64,000 nucleotides of DNA from NCBI GenBank assembly GCA_910584295.1, contig CAJTYR010000007.1, positions 18,116-82,115 on the forward strand, read 5' to 3'. Positions 42,431 through 51,060 of the stretch are shown here, piece by piece (the first letter of the stretch is position 1; the number at the start of each line of letters is the position of its first letter). The translations under genes and the position numbers were made by a program. Below the pieces are notes generated by a model. It ran no database searches, had not been told where the DNA came from, and saw nothing but the letters and a program-made list of their open reading frames with translations. Source of the DNA: an uncultured Christensenella sp. Lineage in GTDB: Bacteria > Bacillota > Clostridia > Christensenellales > UBA1242.

Positions 42431-43311
42431 ATGGATCTCCTGTCTTCACCTTTGATATTAATACAAATTGAAGTTTTTTGATCAGTTATTCTTGAGAAAA
42501 TTCTTTCATCATATCTTTCATAGACATCATTAAAAGTAAGATTGCTTGTTATGACTGTCCTTCTATTTTTCATTTTCCTTTCGTTGATGATGAGATATAA
42601 ATATTCGATAGTGACGCTTTGGAAAATTGGTTCTGTGCCAAGATCGTCAATAAACAAAACATCTGCATTGATATATTTTTTTAGGATTTCTTCATCAAAA
42701 TATCTTTGAAAGGTTTTGAGGTCTATACTTAAATCAAGAGAAGTGACAATGATAACCATTTTTCCTTGAACGATAAACTCATTTGCCATACATTCAAGAA
42801 GATGTGTTTTTCCTATTCCTGTAGGGCCAGAAAAGTAAATTAAGTTTTTTTCAGATTTCTTATTGCACCATTCTTGCATTTTTTTGTATAATGGCTCAAG
42901 TTCCCCAGCAGTTTGAATGGATGGTTGAAAATCTTCCAGTTTCTCAAAGCCACTTCCTTGAAGGAGAAGTTTTGATATTTCTGCTTTTAGACATTTGCAA
43001 GGTTTTCCGTTTACATAGCCCTCATCTTTGCAAATTGGACAATTGTAGTTGAGCGAGACATTTTCAAGTCCATATTTTGCTTTGTGTTGTTGTACGAGTT
43101 TGAATAATCTTTCTTCGTTTAATGCGTCAGTTTCTTCACCATAGGCTTCTTTTTTTCTGTTTTTAATCATTAAGGAGAGGTATTCTTTATTTACTTTTAG
43201 ATATTCGTTATCGTTTTCAAGCACCGCCATTTTAGCGTTGAAAATGTCTTGATTTTTTTTCCTTTTTGCACGAATGATATTTAAAGCTTTTTCAGTGATT
43301 TCTTTTCTCAT
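42421..43311 (-). CDS. dnaI: Helicase loader DnaI
   Basis: 296 aa AAA+ ATPase loading the replicative helicase. N-terminal helical region with a Cys cluster (CPICKDEGY and KPCKC, a zinc site), Walker A SGPTGIGKTHLLECM, Walker B DVLFIDDLGTEP, and sensor-1 RRTVITSNLTFND. The gene lies 8 bases downstream of the DnaB-type initiation gene. In Bacillus the order is dnaB-dnaI-ytxC-thrS; here ytxC-thrS lies 13 kb away. Confidence 0.92.
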   Translation of the reverse strand: MRKEITEKALNIIRAKRKKNQDIFNAKMAVLENDNEYLKVNKEYLSLMIKNRKKEAYGEETDALNEERLFKLVQQHKAKYGLENVSLNYNCPICKDEGYVNGKPCKCLKAEISKLLLQGSGFEKLEDFQPSIQTAGELEPLYKKMQEWCNKKSEKNLIYFSGPTGIGKTHLLECMANEFIVQGKMVIIVTSLDLSIDLKTFQRYFDEEILKKYINADVLFIDDLGTEPIFQSVTIEYLYLIINERKMKNRRTVITSNLTFNDVYERYDERIFSRITDQKTSICINIKGEDRRSIKK

Positions 43312-43319
43312 ATTTACCC

Positions 43320-44762
43320 CTATATTTCAACTTCAGTAATGGAAACTGATAATTTATCAATATCTTCTTTTGAACGATTTCTTCTTGTTGAGAATTTTGG
43401 TTTTTTATCTTTTGAGCCGAGGATGTCAAAAGATTGCTTTGCTTCTTCAACTCGAGTTATGTTTTTGTCGTGATATGCAGCAAGGATTTCAGAAAGATAA
43501 CTGATTGGATTCCCCTTGCCAACAGAGAGACTGCAGGCGTATTCGATAAGTTCGTCGGAGAATTTCCAAATTTCTTTCCAAACATGATATTTATCTCTGT
43601 CAAACTGATTTACTTTTCTTGATAGACCAAGAGTTTCCAATATATTTTTAATCTTTTTATCAAGACCAAGAGTTTCTTTTTGAAAGTCATCAAAACTTTT
43701 TTCTGATAAAATGCCATTTTTGAAAAGTTTTTCGATTTCAGAGTTCATTCCTTCAAGTGTTCTTATGCCTGTTTTAAAGCAATAGTTTGAAATTTTTTCA
43801 AGCATTTTTTCACTGAAACTGAGGCTTATCCAATTCCAAACATAGTTGTCAATGACTGGGTCAAGATTTTCATAATAAAGTCCCAGATTTTTTGTTATAA
43901 CTTTTGAAATTTCTTTAGCCATTGCTCTTTCTTCGTCATACAAGTCAATTTCGTTGATTGAAAAAAGTTTGTTGGCAAAATATTTTTGGAGTAATGCATC
44001 CATATATGCAAATGATGGAGCTTTTTTTGCTTTTGCTTTTTTTGCCACATGTTTGAGAGCAACATCTTCAAAGCCTTGATCTTTCCACTTTTTATAAAGC
44101 ATATGTTCGTCCAATGAGAGAGGGGAGTTGATACCAAGTGCTTTTTTTATTTCATCTTTTCCAGTGCGGAAAGTTTCAAAGTCAAGCAGTCGTGCTTCAA
44201 CTTGTTTTGTGGTTGTGATTTTTTGATTTGCCCAGTCTTTTGCTATAGTGGTTATGTAAGCATAACCAACTGCATTATCTTTTATATTTACACAATAATT
44301 TATTATCATAAGAAGAGCATCTTTTTCCATGTGAAAACGTTCAATAATATCATAGTATTCACGATATTCATTTGGAGTTATCATTCTTCCAGACAAAATT
44401 TCTTGCGCCTTTGCATTGAAAGATGCGAATTTTTTTATGTTATATTTTTTTGTGTTGTTTATGACATCGCTGATTGGGAGATATCTAACTTCAAATGGCA
44501 CAATATTTAAAAATTGGATAAGTCCTTGCTCGTGCCAATAAGTGAAGGCTTTTGCAACTTGTTCTTGAGAAAGTCGGAGTTCGTTTGCAAAGTTTTCAAG
44601 GGTGTTGTCATTTGCATCCCCAGCTTGGCATTTATAAAGTCCATAAAGATAGACTTTCACATACATTGGATCTGCGTATGGAAGATAGTTATTTATGAAA
44701 ATGTTGTCAACAGCAGTTGTGTTGTTTGCAATCATATCAATTGAAAATTTACAAAACGCCAT
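43320..44762 (-). CDS. dnaB: DnaB/DnaD-type replication initiation protein
   Basis: 480 aa with DnaD-like domains. A winged-helix N-terminal domain (about 15-110, with LRLSQEQVAKAFTYWHEQGL) and a C-terminal DDBH2-type region (ISNYCFKTGIRTLEGM, then YHVWKEIWKFSDELIEYA). Length and the partner dnaI fit Bacillus-type DnaB, a remodeller of origin complexes (not the hexameric helicase of E. coli). AAGGAG before the start on the minus strand. Confidence 0.82.
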   Translation of the reverse strand: MAFCKFSIDMIANNTTAVDNIFINNYLPYADPMYVKVYLYGLYKCQAGDANDNTLENFANELRLSQEQVAKAFTYWHEQGLIQFLNIVPFEVRYLPISDVINNTKKYNIKKFASFNAKAQEILSGRMITPNEYREYYDIIERFHMEKDALLMIINYCVNIKDNAVGYAYITTIAKDWANQKITTTKQVEARLLDFETFRTGKDEIKKALGINSPLSLDEHMLYKKWKDQGFEDVALKHVAKKAKAKKAPSFAYMDALLQKYFANKLFSINEIDLYDEERAMAKEISKVITKNLGLYYENLDPVIDNYVWNWISLSFSEKMLEKISNYCFKTGIRTLEGMNSEIEKLFKNGILSEKSFDDFQKETLGLDKKIKNILETLGLSRKVNQFDRDKYHVWKEIWKFSDELIEYACSLSVGKGNPISYLSEILAAYHDKNITRVEEAKQSFDILGSKDKKPKFSTRRNRSKEDIDKLSVSITEVEI

Positions 44763-44861
44763 AAAAACTCCTTAATTAAGCCAAATTATGATATCACAAT
44801 TTCAATTTTTTGACAACACTTTTGAGAGAATGTTTTCTTTTGGTCAAGCATAAATTATTTT

Positions 44862-46301
44862 ATGAAAAAATTTGCATTTATTTTGGTGATGTTGCTATGC
44901 TTGCCTTTTTGTCTTTTTGGATGTGAAAAAGAGGAAAAATTGAACTTTTACAAAATTGATGTGGTCTTTGATGAAGAGAAGAAGGCTCTTTTATGCTCGC
45001 AGGAGATCAATTTTGTTAATTCAAGCGATAATGCTCTTGATGAGGTGGATTTTTTCTTGTATGCAAACTCTTTTGCTGAAGGACAAAAGACAGTGGACAG
45101 TGCAACAAGTGAGAGAGCATATCCCAATGGAAAAAGTTATGGCAACATTGATTTTGAACAAATCTCAATAAATGAAAAAGAGGTTGAGTTTTCTTTTGAA
45201 GAACCCAACAAAAATATTTTGATTGTTCCTCTTGAAAAAGAACTTTTTCCAAATGAAGAAGTTACGATTTCAATGAGTTATACTGTGAACCTTGCAAACA
45301 TTCATCATAGGTTGGGTTATGGGGAAAACACAATCAATTGTGGCAGTTTTTTTCCAATTGCTTGCGTTTATGAAAATGGTTTTATTAAAAATGGATATTC
45401 CACTTGTGGAGACCCTTTCTATAGTGATGTTGCAGATTTTGAAGTTACAATTTCATACCCCAAAGATTATATTCTTGCATCAAGTGGAAACCAGAAGAAG
45501 TTGGATGATGGAAAGGTCCTATGTGAAGGGAAAATGATTAGGGATTTTTGTTTTGTTCTTTCAAAAGATTTTCAGATTTTATCAAAAAATGTGGGAGATG
45601 TGAAAATCAATTATTACACTTATCAAGATGACAATGCAGACCAATTTTTGGAAATTTCTTGTGAAGCAGTAGAATTTTTTGAAAAGATGTTTGGAAAATA
45701 TCCATATCAACAATTATCAGTGGTGAAAACAAACTTTTGCTTTGGCGGAATGGAATATCCTAATCTTGTTATGATTTCTGATGATGTTGAGGACAAACCA
45801 AGCTTTGATTATGTCATAGTGCATGAGATTGCACATCAATGGTGGTATGGTCTTGTGGGCAACAACGAGTTTAATGAAGCGTGGGTGGATGAAGGATTGA
45901 CGGAATACTCATCAGCATTATTTTTTGAAAAACATTCAAAGTATGGCTTTGAGTATGAGCAAGTGATTGACAATGCATTTGAGACCTACAAAAATTTTGT
46001 TAAAATCTATTCTTCAATTTTGGGGGATGTTGATGAAAGCATGCAAAGAAGTCTTTCTGAATTTGAGACCGAGCCAGAATATGTAAATTGCACTTACACA
46101 AAAGGGATGCTGCTTTTTGACAGTTTAAGAGAAACATTGGGAAACCGTAAGTTTGAAAAGTGTCTTAAACATTATTTCAAGGAATATAAATATAAAAATT
46201 CTTCTTATGAGAAGATGGTTGAATGCTTCAGTCAATCTTGTGGAAGAAATCTTGAAAGTCTTTTCGAGGCGTATGTCGATGGAACAGTTGTGATTGAATA
46301 A
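44862..46301 (+). CDS. M1-family zinc aminopeptidase-like lipoprotein
   Basis: 479 aa. Lipobox LFGC (Cys about 21) gives a membrane-anchored extracellular enzyme. Catalytic zinc motif HEIAHQWWYGLVGNNEFNEAW plus Glu in VDEGLTEY matches the M1 gluzincin HExxH-(18)-E. Substrate-binding GGMEYPNL resembles the GxMEN exopeptidase loop, with the final Asn replaced by Tyr. The promoter is close (TAAATT about 5 bases before the ATG), so a leaderless mRNA is possible. Confidence 0.88.
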   Translation: MKKFAFILVMLLCLPFCLFGCEKEEKLNFYKIDVVFDEEKKALLCSQEINFVNSSDNALDEVDFFLYANSFAEGQKTVDSATSERAYPNGKSYGNIDFEQISINEKEVEFSFEEPNKNILIVPLEKELFPNEEVTISMSYTVNLANIHHRLGYGENTINCGSFFPIACVYENGFIKNGYSTCGDPFYSDVADFEVTISYPKDYILASSGNQKKLDDGKVLCEGKMIRDFCFVLSKDFQILSKNVGDVKINYYTYQDDNADQFLEISCEAVEFFEKMFGKYPYQQLSVVKTNFCFGGMEYPNLVMISDDVEDKPSFDYVIVHEIAHQWWYGLVGNNEFNEAWVDEGLTEYSSALFFEKHSKYGFEYEQVIDNAFETYKNFVKIYSSILGDVDESMQRSLSEFETEPEYVNCTYTKGMLLFDSLRETLGNRKFEKCLKHYFKEYKYKNSSYEKMVECFSQSCGRNLESLFEAYVDGTVVIE

Positions 46302-46327
46302 AGAGACATTGATTTGTCTCTTTTTTT
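46300..46327 (+). terminator. Rho-independent terminator
   Basis: AAGAGACA pairs with TGTCTCTT, T-run. Confidence 0.8.
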
Positions 46328-46400
46328 AATTTTTGTGAAATGTTAAAATTATTAAACTCAAAGTCGATTTTAATGGTAAAATTATACTGGGAGAATACAA

Positions 46401-46580
46401 ATGAGAAAAGTTATAAGATTTACATTGAGAATTCCAAATCAACTGCAAGAAAAAATTAAATACACCGCTGATTTCAATTGCCGAAGTCAAAATAAAGAAT
46501 TTGAGATTGCCATTAAGCGCTACATTAACGATTTTGAAAGACTTTATGGAACGATAAACATACCCGAAAGCAAAACCTAA
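46401..46580 (+). CDS. Arc-type ribbon-helix-helix protein
   Basis: 59 aa. The beta strand RFTLRIPNQLQEKIKY is followed by two helices with NKEFEIAIKRYIND, the ribbon-helix-helix fold of Arc/CopG-type proteins. GGGAG stands 8 bases from the ATG. Placed alone between the peptidase and tRNA-Lys. Could be a free-standing repressor or an unpaired antitoxin-like protein; no toxin gene is adjacent. Confidence 0.75.
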   Translation: MRKVIRFTLRIPNQLQEKIKYTADFNCRSQNKEFEIAIKRYINDFERLYGTINIPESKT

Positions 46581-46607
46581 TTTTTTGTCATAAATTAATC
46601 TTTTTGA

Positions 46608-46636
46608 TTGACAAGACCGCAAATGTGTTGTATAAT
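46608..46636 (+). promoter_or_regulatory. Promoter of tRNA-Lys
   Basis: TTGACA, 17 bp, TATAAT, a perfect consensus 30 bases before the tRNA. Confidence 0.85.
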
Positions 46637-46666
46637 ACACATAGTTTTTCATTGGAATACTTTTGT

Positions 46667-46742
46667 GGGTTGCTAGCTCAGTTGGTAGAGCATTCGACTC
46701 TTAATCGAAGGGTCCGGGGTTCGAGCCCCCGGCAACCCACCA
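46667..46742 (+). tRNA. tRNA-Lys (anticodon CTT)
   Basis: Acceptor GGGTTGC (46667-46673) with GCAACCC (46732-46738); D arm GCTCAGTTGGTAGAGC; anticodon stem TTCGA/TCGAA with loop CTCTTAA (CTT); T arm CGGGG-TTCGAGC-CCCCG. CCA is encoded (46740-46742). Reads AAG codons. Confidence 0.96.
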
Positions 46743-46747
46743 CAAAC

Positions 46748-46769
46748 AAGACGCTTTTGCGTCTTTTTT
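46748..46769 (+). terminator. Terminator of tRNA-Lys
   Basis: AAGACGC-TTTT-GCGTCTT, T-run. Confidence 0.85.
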
Positions 46770-46814
46770 CTTTTTATTGTGGCAAAGAAAAAAAATTCTT
46801 TATATAAAAATATT

Positions 46815-47813
46815 ATGGAAAACCAAAAGATTATTTTAAAAGAGAATTTGACTAGCAACATTAAGAAATTTGATTCAAAGAAGCTTTGTTTCATGGTCAA
46901 ATCAAATGCTTATGGTCATGGTTTGGAAGATATTGTTGAGCTTGTTGAACCATATGCAAATTATTTTGGAGTTGCAAATGTTGAAGAAGCAATAAGGGTG
47001 AGAAAGATTTCAAAGAAACCAATTTTGGTGGTGGGACATTTGCCAAACTTGAAGCTGTGTGCCAAGCATGACATTGAGTTTATGATTGATGATGAAATCT
47101 CACTTAAAAGTGCAATAAACTTTAATCTCCAAGACAAGTGCCACCTCAAAATAAACTGTGGGATGAATAGATTTGGTGTAAACAGCGAACTTAATATGAA
47201 AATATTGGACAATATAATGAATGAAAAAAATGTGGTGTTGAAATCTGTATACACACATTTCCCAAACACCATAGGTCCAAGACAAACACAAGAAAACTAT
47301 CAGAGATTTTTGAGAATAAAAAAGAGTCTTTCTCAAAATCCACCAATTTGTTTGGGGGGAAGCGGGGTGATTGACTTTGATTTTGATTATGATATTTTAA
47401 GACTTGGAATTGGTCTTTATGGTTATGGAAAAAAGAATTTGAAGCCAGTTATGCAAATTCGATCTTATGTTTGCAAAACATTCTATGTGAAAGCAGGAGA
47501 ATATGTTGGATATGGACATAATTTTTATGCAGAGTCAGATGGAAAATTTGCAGTTGTGCCTGTGGGTTATGGGGATGGACTCTCAAGACGATTGAGTGGA
47601 AAAATATGTGTTGAGATTATTGGCAAAAAATATCCAATTATTGGTAGCATTTGCATGGATGCTTTTTTTGTGAAAATTGATGAAAAGGTTAAGGTTGGAG
47701 ATTCTGTCATAGTTATGCAAGATGCCGAAGTTTTTGCAAAAAAATTGGGAACAATTTCTTATGAGGTTTTGACGGGTTTTTCAAATTTCCGTGGAAAAAT
47801 AAAAACAGAATAA
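46815..47813 (+). CDS. alr: Alanine racemase
   Basis: 332 aa PLP enzyme making D-alanine for peptidoglycan. PLP Lys in MVKSNAYGHGLEDIV (usually VKANAYGHG), HFPNTIGPRQTQENYQRF, LRLGIGLYGYG, and PVGYGDGLSRRLSGK. ATG 46815 was chosen because TATAAA stands six bases before it; a GTG at 46779 is in frame but falls just after the tRNA terminator and has no RBS. No conventional RBS is present for either. Confidence 0.9.
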   Translation: MENQKIILKENLTSNIKKFDSKKLCFMVKSNAYGHGLEDIVELVEPYANYFGVANVEEAIRVRKISKKPILVVGHLPNLKLCAKHDIEFMIDDEISLKSAINFNLQDKCHLKINCGMNRFGVNSELNMKILDNIMNEKNVVLKSVYTHFPNTIGPRQTQENYQRFLRIKKSLSQNPPICLGGSGVIDFDFDYDILRLGIGLYGYGKKNLKPVMQIRSYVCKTFYVKAGEYVGYGHNFYAESDGKFAVVPVGYGDGLSRRLSGKICVEIIGKKYPIIGSICMDAFFVKIDEKVKVGDSVIVMQDAEVFAKKLGTISYEVLTGFSNFRGKIKTE

Positions 47814-47827
47814 TACAAGAAATTTTT

Positions 47828-47855
47828 TTGAAAATTTATTCAGTTGTGCTAGAAT
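47828..47855 (+). promoter_or_regulatory. Promoter for leaderless rsmD mRNA
   Basis: TTGAAA, 16 bp, TAGAAT (47850-47855) with an upstream TGTGC, six bases, ATG 47862. Confidence 0.6.
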
Positions 47856-47861
47856 GTTGAT

Positions 47862-48389
47862 ATGAAAGTGGTTTCGGGAAAATTTAACAGCAGAAGATTG
47901 CTTGAAAATAAATATAAACATATCAGACCAACGGCTGACAAGGTGCGTCAGGCGATTTTTAACAAATTACAATTTTTTGTGCAAGGGAAAAGTGTGCTTG
48001 ACCTTTTTTGTGGAACTGGTGCTTTGGGAATTGAGGCAATAAGTCAAGGGGCAGAGCAGGTTGTTTTTGTTGACAAAGATGCAAGAAGTGTTTCTATGAC
48101 AAAGTCAAATCTGAAAAGTCTTAATATTGAAGCAAAGGTATTTAAGATGGATTCAAAACTATTTTTGGAGAGATGCCAAGAAAAGTTTGATTTGATTTTG
48201 CTTGATCCTCCATACAAAAGTGGACTTTACGAAATTGTTTTGAAGAAAATTGAGGAAAAAGGACTTCTTGCAGATGATGGAATTATTGTTTGTGAGCATG
48301 CAAAAGAAGACACTTTTGATTATCAAGGATTCTCTGTTTTCGACGAAAAAAGATATGGCACAATCATGGTGACATATCTTGAAAAATAA
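47862..48389 (+). CDS. rsmD: 16S rRNA m2G966 methyltransferase RsmD
   Basis: 175 aa. VVSGKFNSRRLLENK and IRPTADKVRQAIFNKL are the family N-terminus; the SAM site is DLFCGTGALGIEAISQGA and the catalytic motif LILLDPPYKSG. Modifies G966 of 16S rRNA. No Shine-Dalgarno site before the start. The usual neighbour coaD is absent. Confidence 0.93.
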   Translation: MKVVSGKFNSRRLLENKYKHIRPTADKVRQAIFNKLQFFVQGKSVLDLFCGTGALGIEAISQGAEQVVFVDKDARSVSMTKSNLKSLNIEAKVFKMDSKLFLERCQEKFDLILLDPPYKSGLYEIVLKKIEEKGLLADDGIIVCEHAKEDTFDYQGFSVFDEKRYGTIMVTYLEK

Positions 48390-48409
48390 CAAAAAAAATT
48401 TGCTTTTTT

Positions 48410-48436
48410 AAAGGTGGCACAGCCATCTTTTTTTTC
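48410..48436 (+). terminator. Rho-independent terminator
   Basis: AGGTGGC-ACA-GCCATCT (one G-U), T-run; between rsmD and glmS. Confidence 0.75.
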
Positions 48437-48460
48437 ATATAAAAATTTAGGAGAAATTTT

Positions 48461-50206
48461 ATGTGCGGAATATGCGCCAGTTTTGGTGAAAAAAATCAGA
48501 TTGAAAATGTTTTGAAAGGACTTTCTTGTCTTGAATACAGAGGGTATGATTCAAGTGGAATAGCCTATTTGAAAAAAGGAAAACTTGAAATAATCAAAAG
48601 TGTTGGACAAATTAAATTTTTGAAAGATAAAATAACTCCAGCACATGCCAGTCAAATTGTGATTGGTCATACTCGTTGGGCGACACATGGAAAGGTTTGC
48701 GAAGAAAATTCTCATCCACATTTATCAGCGGATGGAAAGGTTGCAATTGTTCACAATGGCATAATTGAAAATTTTGAAAAGTTGAAAGAGAATATGACGG
48801 AGGTAAAATTTTATTCTCAAACGGACACTGAAGTCTTTGCAAATCTCATTGCAAGACAAGATGGGAAAAACCTTGAAAAACTTGTTGAGGCTTCAAAAAA
48901 GATTGATGGAAGTTTTGCTGTTGCTGTCATTTTTGAAAATGATAAAAAAATTTTTTGTGGAAAAAGAAAAAGTCCTCTTTATGTGGCTGTAAGACAAGGA
49001 CAAATCATGGCAGCAAGTGACATTTCTGCCTTTGAAGATAATTTTGACTTCTTCTATGTTTTGGAAGATGATGAATTTGCGGTTTTGGAAAAAGAAAGAG
49101 TTGAGTTTTTTGATTCAAATTACAATCATCTAAAAAAACAAAAGAAAATGTTTGAAAAAATTGATTTTTTTGAGGATTTTTCCAATGAAAAATGTTTTAT
49201 GAGGAAAGAAATCGCAGAAGAGCCAATTGTGCTTAAAAGGACCCTATTTAAATATTTTTCAGAAAAAATTTTCACAGAGGAAGAGTTGTTTTTGCTGAAA
49301 AAATATAAGAATTTTCATTTTGTTGCTTGTGGAACTGCTTATCACAGTGCGCTTTTGGGGTCTCTTTTTTTGCAAAAGTTTGGGAAAAAATCTTGCGAGG
49401 TTTCTGTTGCAAGTGAATTTCGTTATGGCTTTCAACCATTATCAAAAAAATGTCTTTATGTTTTTGTCAGTCAAAGCGGAGAGACTGCCGACACAATCGC
49501 ATGTGCAAGAATGGTGAAAGATTTTGGTGCTGACATCATGTGCGTAACCAATGTTCCATATTCATCTCTCAACAATTTGGCGGATTTTATTTTGCCAACT
49601 TTTGCTGGAAAAGAAATTGCGGTTGCTTCCACAAAAGCGTATGTGGCACAGGTTTTCACATTGCTTATCTTCTCAAGTTTTGTTTGTGGAAGAGATTGCG
49701 AAGAGGATATCAAAAAATTTGTTCTGAAATTTTGCATTAAGGCTTTTCCAGATGAGATACAAAAGGATGTGAAAAATTTCTCAAAGATTTTTTTCGTTGG
49801 GCGAGGGCAAGACTTTGTTTCAAGTTTGGAGGGAGCATTGAAACTTAAAGAGATTGCTTATATAAATTGTTTGGGCATTGCTGCTGGCGAACTTAAGCAT
49901 GGAACTCTTGCATTGGTTGATGAGGACACACTTGTGATTGTCATTTCAACACAGGAAAGCTTGAAAGAGAAAATTGAAAACAACATACAAGAAATAAAAG
50001 CTCGAGGTGGGAAGATTTTGCTTTTGTCACAGTTTGAGCATAATGTAGATGTTGAATATTTTGTTAAGCTTTCTGATTTTGATGAAGAGTTTATGCCTAT
50101 TGAAAGCATTGTTTATTTGCAACAATTTGCACTTGCAACTGCTCTTGACTTTGGCTTTGATCCAGACAAACCAAGAAACCTTGCAAAGTCTGTCACTGTG
50201 GAATAA
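48461..50206 (+). CDS. glmS: Glutamine--fructose-6-phosphate aminotransferase
   Basis: 581 aa making glucosamine-6-phosphate for cell-wall synthesis. The N-terminal glutaminase begins with the nucleophilic Cys2 (MCGICASFGE), TRWATHGKVCEENSHPH and HNGIIENFEKL; two SIS domains (VACGTAYHSA, SQSGETADTIACAR, SLEGALKLKEIAYI); and the conserved C-terminus KPRNLAKSVTVE. RBS AGGAG. The leader is only ~25 bases after the previous terminator, so there is no glmS ribozyme. Confidence 0.96.
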   Translation: MCGICASFGEKNQIENVLKGLSCLEYRGYDSSGIAYLKKGKLEIIKSVGQIKFLKDKITPAHASQIVIGHTRWATHGKVCEENSHPHLSADGKVAIVHNGIIENFEKLKENMTEVKFYSQTDTEVFANLIARQDGKNLEKLVEASKKIDGSFAVAVIFENDKKIFCGKRKSPLYVAVRQGQIMAASDISAFEDNFDFFYVLEDDEFAVLEKERVEFFDSNYNHLKKQKKMFEKIDFFEDFSNEKCFMRKEIAEEPIVLKRTLFKYFSEKIFTEEELFLLKKYKNFHFVACGTAYHSALLGSLFLQKFGKKSCEVSVASEFRYGFQPLSKKCLYVFVSQSGETADTIACARMVKDFGADIMCVTNVPYSSLNNLADFILPTFAGKEIAVASTKAYVAQVFTLLIFSSFVCGRDCEEDIKKFVLKFCIKAFPDEIQKDVKNFSKIFFVGRGQDFVSSLEGALKLKEIAYINCLGIAAGELKHGTLALVDEDTLVIVISTQESLKEKIENNIQEIKARGGKILLLSQFEHNVDVEYFVKLSDFDEEFMPIESIVYLQQFALATALDFGFDPDKPRNLAKSVTVE

Positions 50207-50230
50207 AAAAACACCATTTAGGTGTTTTTA
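50206..50230. terminator. Bidirectional terminator after glmS
   Basis: AAAACACC-ATTTA-GGTGTTTT between convergent genes. Confidence 0.8.
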
Positions 50231-50233
50231 TTT

Positions 50234-50962
50234 TTATATTTCAGGATCGAATTTTTCAAAAACAATGTTGTCGCAATATTTCACAACTTTCATATATTCT
50301 TCTTTGCTTCTCACAACGTTTGCAATCAAAGGGAGGTGTTTATATCTTCTGACATATCTGTTTGGGAGAGAGCTTGCATCATAGTTTATGAAATGTGGTT
50401 CACTCACTTTTTTGTTGAATCTCATGCTTCTTAAAAATGCTTTTTTAATCCAAGAGAGGGGTTCTCCTTTATAATAGCCGGAAAGTTGTCCGCGCAAAAT
50501 GTTTGGAGCATGCTCTTTAAGATATCCCAGCACATATGGGTTGTATGATTGAACCGCAAATTCACCTTTATATTTTTTCAACATTTCAATCAAGTTGTGT
50601 TCGAATTTTCCTGGTTTGAAATAGTGTTTGACTTCAATGAGAAGTGGAACTCTTCCATCAACAAAATCCAAAACTTCTTGAAGAGTTGGAATATGCTCTT
50701 TTGACCCTTTCAAAGTGAGTGCTTTCAGGTCTTCTTTATGGAGATATTTCACATAACCATCATTGCCAGTCATTCTAGCCAAACTTTCATCATGGAAAAC
50801 CACAAGAGTTCCATCAGCAAGCATTTTCACATCAAATTCGATGGCATAGCCTTTTTCGATTGCCTTTGAAAAAGCAGAGAGTGAGTTCTCTGGAATGTTT
50901 TTGGTGTGATAACCACGGTGTGCGATTGGTGTTTCAACCAGCCAAGTTTGAAATAAATCCAT
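50234..50962 (-). CDS. Glycerophosphodiester phosphodiesterase
   Basis: 242 aa. The catalytic HRGY (PIAHRGYHTKNIPENS), EFDVKMLADGTLVVFHDESL with the metal-binding Glu/Asp and second His, and LIEVKHY are the GDPD-family signature. Cytoplasmic type (no signal peptide). Hydrolyses glycerophosphodiesters to glycerol-3-phosphate and an alcohol. RBS AAGGAAA. Confidence 0.9.
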   Translation of the reverse strand: MDLFQTWLVETPIAHRGYHTKNIPENSLSAFSKAIEKGYAIEFDVKMLADGTLVVFHDESLARMTGNDGYVKYLHKEDLKALTLKGSKEHIPTLQEVLDFVDGRVPLLIEVKHYFKPGKFEHNLIEMLKKYKGEFAVQSYNPYVLGYLKEHAPNILRGQLSGYYKGEPLSWIKKAFLRSMRFNKKVSEPHFINYDASSLPNRYVRRYKHLPLIANVVRSKEEYMKVVKYCDNIVFEKFDPEI

Positions 50963-51060
50963 TTTTTGTTTTCCTTTTAGTAAACTTTGTTATTTTATAA
51001 TAATCAAAATTTTCTTTTTTGTCAAATGATTAAGACATTAAAATTCTTCGACACTTTATT

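Noticed and set aside
46779..46814. GTG 46779 as the alr start
   Set aside because: It lies just after the tRNA terminator with no RBS, and a TATAAA is positioned so that a leaderless mRNA would begin at ATG 46815.
48437..48460. glmS ribozyme before glmS
   Set aside because: Only ~25 bases separate the preceding terminator from the start; there is no room for a ribozyme.
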